From NCBI GenBank assembly GCA_021186555.1, contig JAJKFL010000427.1, positions 24,105,238-24,169,237 on the forward strand: a stretch of DNA of 64,000 nucleotides, read 5' to 3'. Made by a program: the position numbers and the translations under genes. The notes under the pieces are model-generated. The model was not told where the DNA came from. It did not search any database and saw only the letters and a program-made list of their open reading frames with translations. Below are positions 30,997 through 42,123 of the stretch, piece after piece. How positions within the stretch are numbered: position 1 is the stretch's first letter; the number at the start of each line of letters is the position of its first letter. This stretch comes from Reticulitermes speratus (Eukaryota > Arthropoda > Insecta > Blattodea > Rhinotermitidae).

Positions 30997-32860
30997 TTAT
31001 ACAGATGGTAGATTTAAACTCGGTGAAACGAAACGAGACTCCGGCCGTTGAGTCTTGGGCGTTCCGTTGTCAGTCGCATCTTGATCTTCATCCATGGCTG
31101 GTGAGCTGTTTCCGTCGTTAGCCGCTGATTTGTGGAAAAATCCCTTTTTCCACACCCACACAAGGATCACGGTCGCTGCCATCAGTGCCGCGATTACTGC
31201 AGTCGCAATCAGTATGGCGTCCCGCTGATTCTTGTTCTCCCTCAGCCGCGTTTGTAGCTGCGTAATCAGTTGTTTGGTTGAAATCATAGTCTGTCCGCTG
31301 TCTACGTTTAAGGTGTCCCATTCTTCCAAAATGCCCTTTACTGCACGAGGTTGTTCCTGCAACACCTGGTGTTCGAGGGTCAAAAACAATGTTCTGATTT
31401 TAGGTAGGAGCACTGGGTTCCGTTCCACTGTATAATCGGAATGAAAGCTCCGTCGGGCCTCCAATGTCATTTCTTCTTGGACCCAAATGCATCCTTCCGG
31501 CTGTACTACCCAACCTGCATCCTCCAGTACAACTTCCCTAGTGGTCGGGGCGGTTTCACATCTTGCTTCGAAGGTATAGGATTGGTCTACCGAGTATACC
31601 TATAGGCCATGGTTGGTTTTTACTCGTCCTATTATTGGTTTAAATTTCTGCCCTACTATAAATTTTTCAAAATACTTTAAAATTTGCTCATCCTTACCGT
31701 AATATAATCCGCCCAAGCATGAATCGTGGCTGCGATCCATCCTTGGTGAGGTGATCTCGCAAAAATCTACGTGTCCAAATTTACATTGGCTTTGGTATCT
31801 TGCTTCCAATTCATAATAAGTCCGATGGTCCGCCGAAACCGCGCACCATTTATCAATACGACCAATTTGGATGTATCTTCCTAATTCATGCGAGTAAGTA
31901 GGTAATGGAATTGCTTTATAAACGGTGTGGGTACTCTGTGTCTCTCTTAATGGTATTTGTATTAATAACCTAATCAACCCATCGTAAGTTACTGCATGGA
32001 CTGACATGATAGAATAAAACACATACATAAACTCTGATTTTACTGGGCGCATGAAATTGAGTCCCTGTAGCAGGTGTGCGGAAATCTGCTGTAAAACCTC
32101 CGTTAACCTGTCCACGGGCATCAACATTGCCGCTAACCGGTTAAAGGCTGCTAGCTTCAATCCATTGCCAATTCGGCGACATCAGTATATACTCGCAATA
32201 GATGGACGTCTATCTCTCTTAAATAACTGTTTGTCTCGCGGTCTTGTCCTATTTCAGTTTTCGGATCATTTTCCCATCGAATAATATTCTTTCGTAATCG
32301 CTCTGATTCTCTCAATTGTAATTTGACCTGTTTCATCAAGAGTCCTAACTTGTATGAATTTGTACTAATATGGCCTTCCCAAATTTTGGATAAAGTAATC
32401 TGATTTTGTACGTCGTGTACTAACTTCCCTTGGGTTTGGTCCATCGCCTCTACTCTAGTGTTTATCGAGGCGATATCGGTCGTCAAAGCCGTTCCAAACA
32501 TATTTCATCATCCGTCCACCTATGGATAGTATACTTCTTTCAACGCGTGGTCCTCCCATTAAAATTGATTCTACGTTATTTATTTTTCGAACAATTTCCC
32601 TGGCCATCGTTTGTAAATTTCTAATTTCTCCCTGAATTCCAAATTCAAATTTATTAGCTTGCGTCCCTCAGTGCGGTTCGGGCCATTTCCCCATAGTTGG
32701 ATATGTTTATATTCAATGCCAAGTTCCAAAAATTCCTGTGACTTGCATCTCATGCTTGTACAGAAAGGCTGTCCCTATCGAGATCTGACTTGGTGGAGGT
32801 GGTTCTGTGGATTCAGCTCTCGCACCTATAAAAAGAAACAACTCTCTTTTACAATTTTCC
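30997..32860 (-). pseudogene. env: Env glycoprotein of the errantivirus-like element
   Basis: The N-terminal region (about 32860-32520) is broken into several frames and includes a furin-type site in PRVERSILSIGG. The frame 32501-32157 reads LFGTALTTDIASINTRVEAM with heptads, the fusion-peptide and coiled-coil region of F-like Env. The frame 32160-30997 continues through Cys-rich CKFGHVDFCEITSP, with a TAG at 31600-31602, to a membrane anchor (AILIATAVIAALMAATVILV) and a charged tail. This is the insect errantivirus Env fold that mediates membrane fusion. It is inactive here. Confidence 0.8.
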
Positions 32861-32885
32861 TGTTCTTAAGGGTCACTCTAATCCT

Positions 32886-34253
32886 CTATTCCCTATAGTT
32901 AATGTGTTGGCGAGGACGCAAATCATATCTGCCTTCTAATCTCTCTTCATTACTCGAGGCGTCCTCCTCGTCTGGTTCTTGTCCGTTCCTAGGGGTCTCG
33001 TCCAATCTAGGGAGTGTCATTTTACTCCTGTCTTGTTCTCGGATCCAGTCTAAGTCGGAGCCCTCGTCAGTATCGTCATCGCTGCTCCCTTTCCTTAATG
33101 GTATGTTTCTACGCGTTCCCTTTTCTCGCGCCTTTTGATCACCTATATATTCCAGAGTGGCTTTACATTTCTTCAATTGCCCTACATTTAAATTCTTGGT
33201 TCTTCCTCGGGGTCCTTCTACCTTATATACCTCCTTTGACAACTTTTCTATACCCTTATACGGTCCTAGCCATTTCTCGCTCAACTTCCTTCCCTTAATC
33301 TTTTTTTTTCCCCAATAAACCAAATCTCCTGGCTCGTATTCTGTCCTTTTTGCTTTCCGGTCATGGTATCTATGCTGGGTTTTCCTTCCGTCTCTTATTT
33401 TCTCTCTAACTTCTGTCTTCTCTAACTTCCTCATATTCAAGCTAATTCGTCCACCCATTTCTTAGCGTCTGTATGTTCGTGCTTGTTCCTAAGGTAGGCT
33501 GATAATTCCTTGTCTCCTGATCCGGCCATCTCCCTTCCATATAACATGTAAAATGGTGAGTATCCCGTGACACTGTGGTTGTGATCTATACGCCCATAAT
33601 ACTAAATCAACGTATTTAACCCAATCATTCCCTCTTCCACCTATTTCACACGCTAGGCCATTGTTTAATACTCGATGAAAATTCTCAATTTGTCCATTCC
33701 TTCCGGGTGGTACGGACTGGTAAACACTTTCCTTACTCCTAATAACGAACAGGTCTCCTTCATGAGTTCGGACGTGAAGTTCCGTCCACGATCACTTAAA
33801 ACGGTGTTATATACTTCATGCCTTGAAAAAAATGTTATTTATCAAGATCCGCGCAATGGTTGGGGCTTCTTGGTCCCTCAACGGTATGGCTTCTGGCCAT
33901 TTCGTAAAATGATCTATACATGTTAATAGGTACCGATACCCTTCCTTCGAGGTATTGTATGGTCCTGTGATGTCGATTGACAAAATATCTCCGGGTCCTT
34001 TGGCTTCGGGCATTCCTGCGTCCTGGTTTCAGTCGTGCGCATTTGTCACATTTTTGGATGTAGTCTTCTACGTCTTGATGTAATCTGGACCAGTAATATT
34101 TAGTTCTGAACCATTGTTGTGTTTTCCTAATTCCTGCATGCGCTGCATAGCGGGAGTCATGATGCTGTTTAATGATCTTCGTGACTAAGCTCTTAGGAAC
34201 AACTAATTTTAATTTCCCACGTGTCCGTTTTCGATAAAAAAGTTCGTCTAGGT
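32886..34253 (-). pseudogene. pol: Gypsy integrase fragments
   Basis: The upper frame (about 34230-33950) holds the zinc-binding HHCC region (HHDSRYAAHAGIRKTQQWF, CDKCARL). The overlapping frame 34013-33816 holds the first catalytic Asp in DILSIDITGPY. The lower 190-codon frame (33458-32886) is the C-terminal domain (KWLGPYKGIEKLSKEVYKVE) with an acidic tail ending LRPRQHINYRE. Frame changes between 33815 and 33459 remove a continuous core. It integrates retroelement cDNA in active relatives. Confidence 0.82.
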
Positions 34254-34866
34254 CAGGGGTGGGGAACCTTTTTCTGCCAAGGGCCATTTGGATGTTTATA
34301 ACATCATTCGCGGGCCATACAAAATTATCAACTTAAAAATTAGCCTGCTATATTTGGTCAAACATTTAATTAACTCACCCCTAATGTGATGGCTGGAAAT
34401 GCTTCTCTTTGGTGAGGCGTGTGATGTTAGCTGGTATTGATGATGTTGCTACTCGCAACTGCTTTGCCAGATTTGCGTCGGTCAGTCTGGAGCGCAGTCG
34501 ACTCTTTGCGATGGTAAGTTTTGAAAAGAACTGCTCGCAGCAGTAAGTTGTTCCGAATACATATGCATATTTCAATGCATGTCTCCTCAAAGTGGGAAAT
34601 TCATCATTGCTTATGTAACGTTTATAGAACTCAAGCAGTGGGTGGTTGTGTCTGTCCCGTCATGTACTCGTATGTGTCCTGTCTATCCCGTAATGGACGT
34701 TCCTTGCTTGTCCCTCAAAATTTACGTAATTATTATGATTCACTTAATGTAAATTTATGTTGCTAAGAAAAAAGCTCCTAGATATATTGAATTTCGAGTC
34801 CCGCCTGCGGTTACCTTGGCAGGGACAGACCAAATGATTTCGCGGGCCGGACGTTCCACACCCCTG
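34254..34866 (-). mobile_element. hAT non-autonomous insertion with 8-bp target duplication
   Basis: A 613-base element begins CAGGGGTGGGGAAC and ends as its inverted counterpart (GTTCCACACCCCTG). It is flanked on both sides by GTCTAGGT (34246-34253 and 34867-34874), a perfect 8-bp target-site duplication typical of hAT. The minus-strand frame 34590-34381 encodes the C-terminal dimerisation domain (CCEQFFSKLTIAKSRLRSRL). It interrupts the Gypsy pol gene between RNase H and integrase, so it is younger than that element. Confidence 0.9.
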
Positions 34867-34874
34867 GTCTAGGT

Positions 34875-35345
34875 CCTCCATGTATTCGGATAAGGTGTCT
34901 AATTGGCTCCTAATTTTCTTACAAAAGGTGTCCGTATCTTGCTCCGCCTTCATAACGGCTCTATCTACCGGTTCTTCGTCCGTCGTATGTATCGTCGCTA
35001 CGTGTCGTGACAAAACATCGGGCACGATGTGTTGTTTACCTGGTCGGTGTATGACCTCGTATTGAAATTGTGATAGTCTTAGGGCCCACCTGGTTAGTTT
35101 GGCGCTCGGTTCTTTCAGCTGTAACATCCATCGGAGTGCACTATGATCAGTTACTAAAACGAATGGTCTGCCAAACAAATAGCACCTGTATTGTTTGGCT
35201 CCGTATGTTACCGCCAATAACTCTTTTTCCGTTACCGACATTTTCTTTTCCGCCGTGTTCAACTGTCGGCTGGCAAAACTGATGGGTCTCTCTACGCCAT
35301 CTTGAATCTGAGTCAGGACTGCTGAGATCCCTATATCACTCGCAT
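34875..35345 (-). pseudogene. pol: Gypsy RNase H domain
   Basis: The frame 35262-34875 reads EKKMSVTEKELLAVTYGAKQ, then VLVTDHSALRWML and VPDVLSR, the classic Gypsy RNase H-like region. Just upstream the alternate frame has LHTDASDIGISAVLTQ, carrying the first acidic residue. The hAT insertion follows at the low end. In active relatives it degrades RNA in RNA-DNA hybrids. Confidence 0.82.
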
Positions 35346-35995
35346 CAGTATGGAGTCGAATTTCACTGTTCTTAACCGATTCGCATGTTCCTCAATTGTC
35401 TTGGAAAATATTAAAATATCGTCCATGAAAATTAGACACATGGTTTCTCCCAATCCAAGTAGCACATTGTTTATCACTCTCGTAAAAGTACTAGGCGCTC
35501 CGGCCATTCCAAAAGCTAACCGTTGATACTGGTAACTGCCGAAGGTTGTTATGATTCCAGTCTTATGTCTGTCCTCTTTTCTGATCGGAATATGATAGTA
35601 GGCATCTTCCATGTCTACTAAGGTGAAATATTTGTTTCCATTTAGCCTATCTATATTCTCCTGTACTAGGGGCATGGGATGGACGGGTATTTGGGTCACC
35701 GTATTTAATCCACGAAAATCGGCACAAAACCTATACCTGGGTTGTTGGTCGATTGATTTCTTTGTTACGAGTATCACCGGCGCTGACCAATCGCTTATAG
35801 CTTCTGTGATTGCTCCTCTGGTTTTCATCTCTTCCAGCTGCCTGTGCATCTCTTCTCTGAGCGCATATGGGCATCTATATTGTTGTCTCTTCACGGGCTT
35901 GGCATCACCGGTCTTAATTTCATGCTCGCCAAACGTTGTACACGGAATTCTACCGTTTAAGGGCTTTTTGAATAAATCATTTAAAGGCCCATATT
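35346..35995 (-). pseudogene. pol: Gypsy reverse transcriptase, fingers-palm only
   Basis: The frame encodes YRFCADFRGLNTVT, KYFTLVDMEDAYYHIP and the catalytic box LIFMDDILIFS. It then jumps at about 35350 from EEHANRLRTV straight to the RNase H start LHTDASD, so thumb and connection (over 100 residues in relatives) are deleted. The N-terminus is cut at about 35995. FMDD in place of the common YxDD is a mild variant. Confidence 0.85.
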
Positions 35996-36042
35996 CCAAA
36001 GCAGCATGCAAATTAAAGTTTTGTCTCAAGCAAGTAAGTTAC

Positions 36043-36137
36043 ATATTTATATGCGAGTCCTCCAAGCTCTTCATAGCTTCTTGAAGGCGACGGATCTTCT
36101 CTTCTGCATCTCGCCCGTCTTGGTGGTATTCCCTTCT
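36043..36137 (-). CDS. Coiled-coil exon, 95-base family, intact
   Basis: The minus strand has acceptor TAATTTCAG, 95 bases, and donor AT/GTAACT (weak). Phase 0-to-2 reads RREYHQDGRDAEEKIRRLQE and AMKSLEDSHIN without a stop. Related exons lie at 20495, 24027, 26489, 39532 and 42006. The higher-coordinate flank (36138-36310) matches introns of blocks W, X and Y (GATTCAGACACGTCACGC), so this is another paralogue of the array. The host gene is not identified. Confidence 0.6.
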
Positions 36138-36429
36138 CTGAAATTATGGCAGTCACAGGTCAGAAAATAATATTAATCAAAATCTGCATGCATCAAGTCA
36201 ATGACACAGATTTTACTACACACTAATATAAAACGAATCTTTGTCTATTTTAAGTCATTCACTGTGATTCAGACACGTCACGCTGGCTGGCTGTCTGGCT
36301 TGACAGTTCTGTAATGATGATACGGTGTGGTGTGTCAAGAGTTACATTCTTAAACAATCACAAGCAACTGAACCAAATAAGAGCAAACAATGTTAACGCA
36401 AGTGACATGAGTACATGCCCTACACATCT

Positions 36430-36600
36430 CATTCTTGCCCTTTTTTTTAGCTCAGTTGCTCCTTCACTGCTCTCAAGACCCCTGGTTTTCCCAGTGTTCT
36501 TACATTCCATGTGGCTAAGGTAACATCGTTCCTTCCTCTCCACTTCCTATCTCGTTGTCCTTTTCCGTATCCAGTCCGTCTACTGTCTATGTCCTGATTC
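36430..36600 (-). pseudogene. Non-LTR retrotransposon endonuclease start (RTE/CFDP2-like)
   Basis: The minus strand at about 36595-36480 reads GRNDVTLATWNVRTLGKPG, the well-known beginning of the apurinic-type endonuclease domain in RTE-like and similar non-LTR elements, followed by a stop. Only this fragment remains before the sequence changes. Confidence 0.6.
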
Positions 36601-36654
36601 CGAGGCTTCATTGCAGTTTCTTTAACATTTGGATTTTTTTACGAGGTGAGGATG

Positions 36655-36802
36655 TTAGCCTTATGCACCAGACAATATTATCATACACCGTGTCACAAAG
36701 ATGCTCCCTGCACTGTATTAGTTTAATAAGAAACGTTGACTTTCCGCATGCACTCGGACCGGCTACAATTAGCGTAAATTGATGTTGTAACTTTAACGTC
36801 AT
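36655..36802 (-). pseudogene. ATP: Packaging ATPase N-terminal fragment, Polinton copy 3
   Basis: From ATG 36802 the frame reads MTLKLQHQFTLIVAGPSACG and continues KSTFLIKLIQC, so the Walker A loop GPSACGKST is intact here, unlike copy 1. It breaks at about 36655, after NIVWC. PolB C-terminal sequence lies just upstream at 36897-37475, in the normal Polinton order. Confidence 0.85.
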
Positions 36803-36896
36803 ACTCTAAACTGAAGTGAAATGCAAAATGACTCAGTATTTATACAGTTACTAGCACAGCTAAATAAATTTGTACTCTTGAGCTTAAAACTTACAT

Positions 36897-37475
36897 GTAG
36901 CCATATGGTACCGAGGACAAGTTGGGTAAAAGACGGCGCTTCTTAAACACCAGCTTGTACTCTTTGCTTTCTGGTTCAGACACCACAGTGCCTACATGTT
37001 TCCGTTTTATTTTCTTTGGACTGTGGACATGCGAATGTTCACCTTTTCAAGAATCATGTGCCTAATGGAAGTAAAGTTTACTACCTTAGAATTTTCATAA
37101 TTTAAGGTAATACCCTTTACTTTACACTTGTACGGTCGTATGTCAGAGCCAGGTGTCAGGACTGAATATGCATAATTTTTGGGGCCACCAGATACAAATT
37201 CCTCAATATATGAACCAGGACCATATTCTTCTAGTTCATTAGAGAGATCCCCAAACAAAACCCGGTTTTGACCTTGGGCTGTTGACCTACTTTATGTACG
37301 TAGATAACAGCGTCATTGTCAGAATAGAAGACAGACTCGCCCAACTCATCCAAGTAACTGTACAATTTTAGGCGAGCTCCTGTTGTGACGTAAGCCGCAA
37401 TAGCCACATTCACATTTCTGCCTGTGGTCAGATTCTCCTCTGTATATTTCCAGGAGACCCATACCACTTAATCGT
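36897..37475 (-). pseudogene. PolB: PolB C-terminal fragment, Polinton copy 3
   Basis: Minus-strand frames encode WKYTEENLTTGRNVNVAIAA, a motif C region reading YSDNDAVIYVHKVG (altered from YCDTDS), EFVSGGPKNYAYSVLTPG with the KxY motif, and the tail NSKVVNFTSIRHMILE. Several frame changes exist. The fragment stops at about 37475, where Tc1-like transposase sequence starts, so a deletion or insertion removed the rest. Confidence 0.85.
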
Positions 37476-38180
37476 TCGTGATTTGGAAAGAAGCCGTTGA
37501 CAATATTCATGCTTACTCTCGCTGTGTGGCTGGTAGCTCCGTCTTGTTGAAAAAATGTCTCTTCGTTTACATCATACTGAGCAAGTTGTGGAGTAAAAAA
37601 GTTTTCCAACATGTATGCATACCTCTCCGAAGTCACGGTCACAGCATTTCCAAGAGCATCCTCGAAAAAGTAGGGTCCTATGAACCCCGATGAAGACATA
37701 GCGCACCACACAGTAACTTTCGCGGAATGGAGAGGTTGCTGATGGAGTTGTCGAGGGTTTACGTCACTCCAAAACCTGAAGTTTTGTTTATTGACGTAAC
37801 CGGACATGAAAATGGGCCTCGTCACTCATCCATAAGTTGTGTACGATGTCCTCATCTTGATCAACCAAATTCAAAAACTCTTCACAGAAACGTCTTCGGG
37901 TGGCATGATCTGCTTCATTGAGAGCTTTAACGATTTGAATTTTGTACGGGTGATGGTGAAGATCATTGTGTACAATCCGTCTTACGGTTCTGGTGGAAAT
38001 TTGAAGTGTGGTGCTATGCCGGCGAGCCGAGCGACGCGGGCTTCTTCCGATCGCAACTCTTACACGCTCGATGTTTTCGGGAGTTCGCACTGATTTTGGT
38101 CTTCCAGGCTTCTTTGTCGTCGACGAAGTCTCTTCAAAGTTCTGAACCCACGTTTCTATCGCATGGGCTGACGGCACTGG
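37476..38180 (-). pseudogene. Tc1/mariner-like transposase, C-terminally truncated
   Basis: The frame 38177-37788 encodes a helix-turn-helix region (STRTVRRIVHNDLHHHPYKI) and the first catalytic Asp in LWMSDEAHFHV. The frame 37825-37480 continues with NKQNFRFWSDVNPRQLHQQP and the second Asp in FFQQDGATSHTA. It ends at FFPNHE, joined to PolB sequence, so the third catalytic region is gone. One frameshift lies near 37800. The family differs from the transposase at 18548-19260. Confidence 0.8.
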
Positions 38181-38659
38181 CTAATTCCGATGAATGTTAA
38201 AATGGGCACGGAAATTAGGGTGGGGGTTGTTTACATCCTCAAAGGTCGTTGACCTAGAGGTTAGAGTTTGTTTAATCCTAAAAGGTAATTAATCTAAGGG
38301 GTAAGGGTTTATCATACAACCATTAATTAGGGTGGGGGCTTATTTACATTCTAATAAGGTCATTAACCTCAAGGTTTACATCAGGAAATATCACTAATCG
38401 ATGGGGAGGGGGTTTGTTTACATCCTACAAGGTTTTTGACCTGTAAGTTGGGGAATTGTTTACATTTGGGAAAAACAACAATAGGGAGAAGCAACTCCAT
38501 TGCAAAACGGACTATACCTACAGTAATACTACTAAGGTCAGAGTAGAGAAACCAACACAGCTCACAGTAAAGATAAGAGAAAACAAATTATTACAATTAA
38601 TAAACACTGTGCCAGCGATCTCCTCCGAGTTCATGCATACATGTATACAACACATCGAT

Positions 38660-39381
38660 GCGAGTTACGTGTGTTGTTGATTCCGTTACGGATGAAAGTG
38701 GCTTCATCAGTGAATAGTATTAATGGATGCAATTGGCGATTAGTATGTAAGCAATGACAAAATTCTAGACGCACGGCACTGTCCCATGGGTGTAGATTTT
38801 GCACGCGTTGTGGGTGTTGACGTCTTCATCAATGTTCGCCATACACGCGTTCGTGGAACGCCGAGACCTGTAGAAAGTGTTCGCGTGCTAGTAGTAGGGC
38901 TACGCTGTACCAATTCAAGAGTTTTCCTGTTCCACCACATGTTGTCGTGATCGATCACGGAATGTATTGAACACCTTGGAAAACACTCTACGATCCGAAA
39001 TGTTAACACAATTTCCATACAAAAATTCCATAACATTTAATATTGCTACATTATAGGGACCAAGTATGACCTCGCTATCTTAGGAACTTTGCTTTTCACA
39101 ACCTTACGAAGACGAGGTTGAATTCTAGACGCACGGCACTGTCCCCTGGGTGTAGATTTTGCACACGCTGTGGGTGATGACGTCTTCATGCAATGTTCGC
39201 CATACACGCGTTCGTGAAACGCCGAGACGTGTAGAAAGTCTTCGCGTGCTAGTAGTAGGGCTACGCTGTACCATTTGAAGAATGTTTTCCTGTTGCTCCA
39301 CATGTTGACGTGCTCGTTCACGGAATGTATTGAACACCTACGAAAACACACTACGATCCGGAATGTTAACACAATTTCCAT
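38660..39381 (-). pseudogene. Tc1/mariner-like transposase fragments (Y)
   Basis: Y counterpart of 23160-23880, with the same two N-terminal segments (STRRLSTRLGVSRTRVWRTL in the upper one). The lower segment carries several extra indels compared with X, for example a lost stretch near 38920-38950. Confidence 0.7.
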
Positions 39382-39531
39382 ATATTAGAGCATTTTGATA
39401 TACCACCACCCTTGATATGCCGCCACAAACTGGTGAACAAACAGTGGTGCCATATCAGGGTTTGACTGCAGTTCCATATTCTGAAATGAGAGGAAATTTT
39501 ACTTACATGTTACTTAAGAATATGGACTTAC

Positions 39532-39618
39532 ATATTCATGTACCTCCCTTCTAATCCCTTCAGTGAGTTGACGGACCCTTTGTTCTGCTTTTTTAAAATC
39601 CTTGTCGTGTCCAGTTCT
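39532..39618 (-). CDS. Coiled-coil exon (Y copy), frame intact
   Basis: Acceptor ACAATTTCAG precedes 39618, and donor GTAAGT follows 39532. The 87 bases read RTGHDKDFKKAEQRVRQLTE and then GIRREVHEY in one open frame. Another frame is also open and ends like other family members (SLKGLEGRYMN), so an internal indel relative to the 95-base exons is likely. It differs from X over the exon and the downstream intron start. Confidence 0.5.
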
Positions 39619-39693
39619 CTGAAATTGTGATAGGCCCATGTTCCAAAGCAGCATGCAAATTAAAGTTTTGTCTCAAGCAAGTAACGTACATAT

Positions 39694-39760
39694 TTATATT
39701 TGAGTCCTCAAGCTCCCTCACAGTTTCTTTAAGGTGACGGATCTTCTCTTCTGCACCCGT
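39694..39760 (-). pseudogene. Coiled-coil exon-like segment (Y copy)
   Basis: Y counterpart of 24180-24250. It reads GAEEKIRHLKETVRELED and ends at donor AT/GTACGT. Here the frame is open through the joined repeat (39757-39905). A possible acceptor is TTGTACAG at about 39791. Confidence 0.5.
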
Positions 39761-40740
39761 CGAGATTGGCCCTGAGGCCGACATAGCCTCCTGTACAACG
39801 GGTACCGGGTCATTACCGGGGGTAAAGCGACCGGGGCGTGGCGTTGACCACATACCCACATCTTGCGTCGAGGTTAAAGAAAGAGTAGAGCTATACCTCT
39901 ACTCCCCCTCTGGGCCGTCATGGTCTGTTTTACGGTGAACTTTAACTTTAAATATATTAATATTATCTTATAGGATATTTACGTACTGGCGCCTAACGGA
40001 AGTCGCAAGTGAGTGGTTGTTTGTGTGGATTGGTTTCTATTCGGATATCAGACATTCGAGCTTTTGCCATGTCCTGCTTTGGCCAGTGAAGGATGCCAGA
40101 TAATATTGCTGCTGTATGCAGTGACAGTTTTTGTGTGTCAGATACAGTACAAACCGATACCAGATTATGATCAGTTACACTGAAATTATTAGTTGATTTG
40201 GTGACCAATTAGTATGAAGTTGTAACACAAGTTTCTACATAAATATGGCGGGTAATAACATGTTTTAACAAAGAGATGTCCATAAAATATGTGGAATATG
40301 ACAGGAAATTGTAAAGTCAGTTAAAAATCCAGTAATATACATTCACAATATCAGCTTAAAATTATCCAGTCTTCCCACAAGCACTTGAAATATATCTCTG
40401 ATATCTGCAGTAACCCGACATAGAAACAGGCATCATTCACTGTTACACCCTTTCGCCACGGTGAGGCACAGGACCTGGAGGGGGGATATGTAACCCTGCG
40501 TCATGCACAGGATGTCATATCCACATCCGAGACTCTAGTTCAGATAGGGGTGTGATGCTATCTGGAATTCGTGTTTTCGAGCTAAAGTAATATAGTGGTG
40601 GAACACAGAATTATTACAGGAATGTTTTCTGGCTGACTGAATAATAGAAATGTAGTTAAAATAAAATAACGTAAATATAATACTCTACGTAATTAATACA
40701 GAATATGCTGTGATGTTAACTAACTTACTTACTAAGTTAC

Positions 40741-40885
40741 TGTGGATGTGGCAATAGAATTGGCCGGTGCGGCCCTGAAAAGGGCCGTTATGGCCATAAA
40801 AATGGACGGTTTGGCCCTGAAAAGGGCTGATGTTGCAATACAAACGGCCGGCGTGGTTATAAGAATTGCCGGTGCCTGTTGTCGC
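40741..40885. repeat. GC-richer minisatellite (Y)
   Basis: Same unit and order as 25226-25370, with no differences noticed. Confidence 0.55.
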
Positions 40886-41379
40886 GCTGGTGGTGGTCTT
40901 CGGTGTCTGTTCTGTCTGTCTGTGTCGAGGCCGTTGTTCCTGTTGACAAACCGTAAATATTCTAATTAGAACGCACTATCCATGAGAGGTAGTAAGAAAT
41001 TGTAGTGAAAGTGCTGAGAAACACATGCAACTTTTCTGGATAGAAGAGTGCTCTGCCTAGACTTAGATTAATTTTATATTACTGTGCGATGTATGTCTAT
41101 TTAAGGGGGGATTTGTCATTTTCCCTTTCCGGTATATTGGCCTACCGTGGGCCACGTTCCAGTTTGCAGAATATCTTAGTGCTGTCTATTGTTTAAAATT
41201 ATTTTGTTCTTAGTCAGCATTCTGCCACTGGTACATATTGACATCAGCGACGTCACAGAATGGTTAACGATCTAAATCCACTAAACAGACTACTACGGAT
41301 ATGTCAATAAATACAATAAATTATAAGTAATGCACATTCCAAATTATATTTTAGTTAGGGAAGAATCAGTCGTCCTATA

Positions 41380-41866
41380 TATCTAACTCAATAAACCTCT
41401 AAGAAATTAGAGATTATTATCAGTGAATCGGCTAGAACTTTGCGAGAGATGTGGACCATTTCACGTTTCGTAAAACCTAACAATCCCATGTTGTGAACAG
41501 TACTACCTGGCACGGCCCCTCTGCTACCAAAGACAAGAGGCAAAACCTCTACCTTATTCAGCTGTGGATATAAATCCTTCAGGTACCCTTTAAGGGCCTC
41601 GTATTTCCTGATCTTTTCCACCGAGGCATCCTTGGATGTAATCTCTATCCTCATACCGTACTGTCACATCAATTACGTAACCCACCTCTCCCAAAATCGT
41701 CACTATATCTGGTTTGAACACCTGGCCTTCCTCAACGGTGAAGTTTTGTTCATGCATGAGAGCAACGGCGACTTAGTCTTAAGTTTATTTCGCACCCTAT
41801 TCACAATTGAATCGTGCCTTTGTATTCTCATTCCTTTTGTCCTGGGACAAAGTCCAAGAACATGTC
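41380..41866 (-). pseudogene. R2-type retrotransposon endonuclease fragment (Y)
   Basis: Y counterpart of 25865-26350 with the same VLPLVFGSRGAVPGST region. Small indels (one near 41768 and one near 41843) shift the frame differently from X. The 5' end reads HVLGLCPRTKGMR, part of the zinc knuckle common before RLE domains. Confidence 0.75.
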
Positions 41867-42005
41867 AGTCATGCACTCTGATTCAGACACGTCACGCTGG
41901 CTGTCTGTCTGCTTGGCTTGACAGTTCTGTAATGTTGATGATGTGATGATGCCCATATTCTGAAGAAACATGTAAGTAAACTTTCCTCTCATGCCACTGA
42001 CTTAA

Positions 42006-42104
42006 ATATTCACGTACAAGCCTTCGAAGCTCTTCAATGATTCTTCCATCACACGGATCCTGTCTTCTGTCTCTTTAAGGTTTTTTTTTTCCGTATTCAC
42101 TTCT
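42006..42104 (-). pseudogene. Coiled-coil exon with mutated donor (Y copy)
   Basis: Y counterpart of 26489-26586. It shares the lost donor GT and has one extra base in the poly-A (lysine) run, shifting the frame. Confidence 0.55.
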
Positions 42105-42123
42105 CTGTGATTATGATAGTCAC

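Larger units (their letters stand above)
30867..35995 (-). mobile_element. Gypsy/errantivirus-like LTR retroelement, 5' truncated
   Basis: On the minus strand the order is RT, RNase H, integrase, env, purine tract, then the first 24 bases of an LTR (30890-30867) identical to the start of the solo LTR at 27474. Gag and protease are missing: the RT begins abruptly at about 35995, where host exon/intron sequence takes over. A hAT element is inserted between RNase H and integrase (34254-34866). All genes have stops or shifts. Confidence 0.88.

Noticed and set aside
38456-38680. 74-codon plus-strand frame at the Polinton terminus
   Set aside because: It spans an element boundary and is broken in copy X; no motif.
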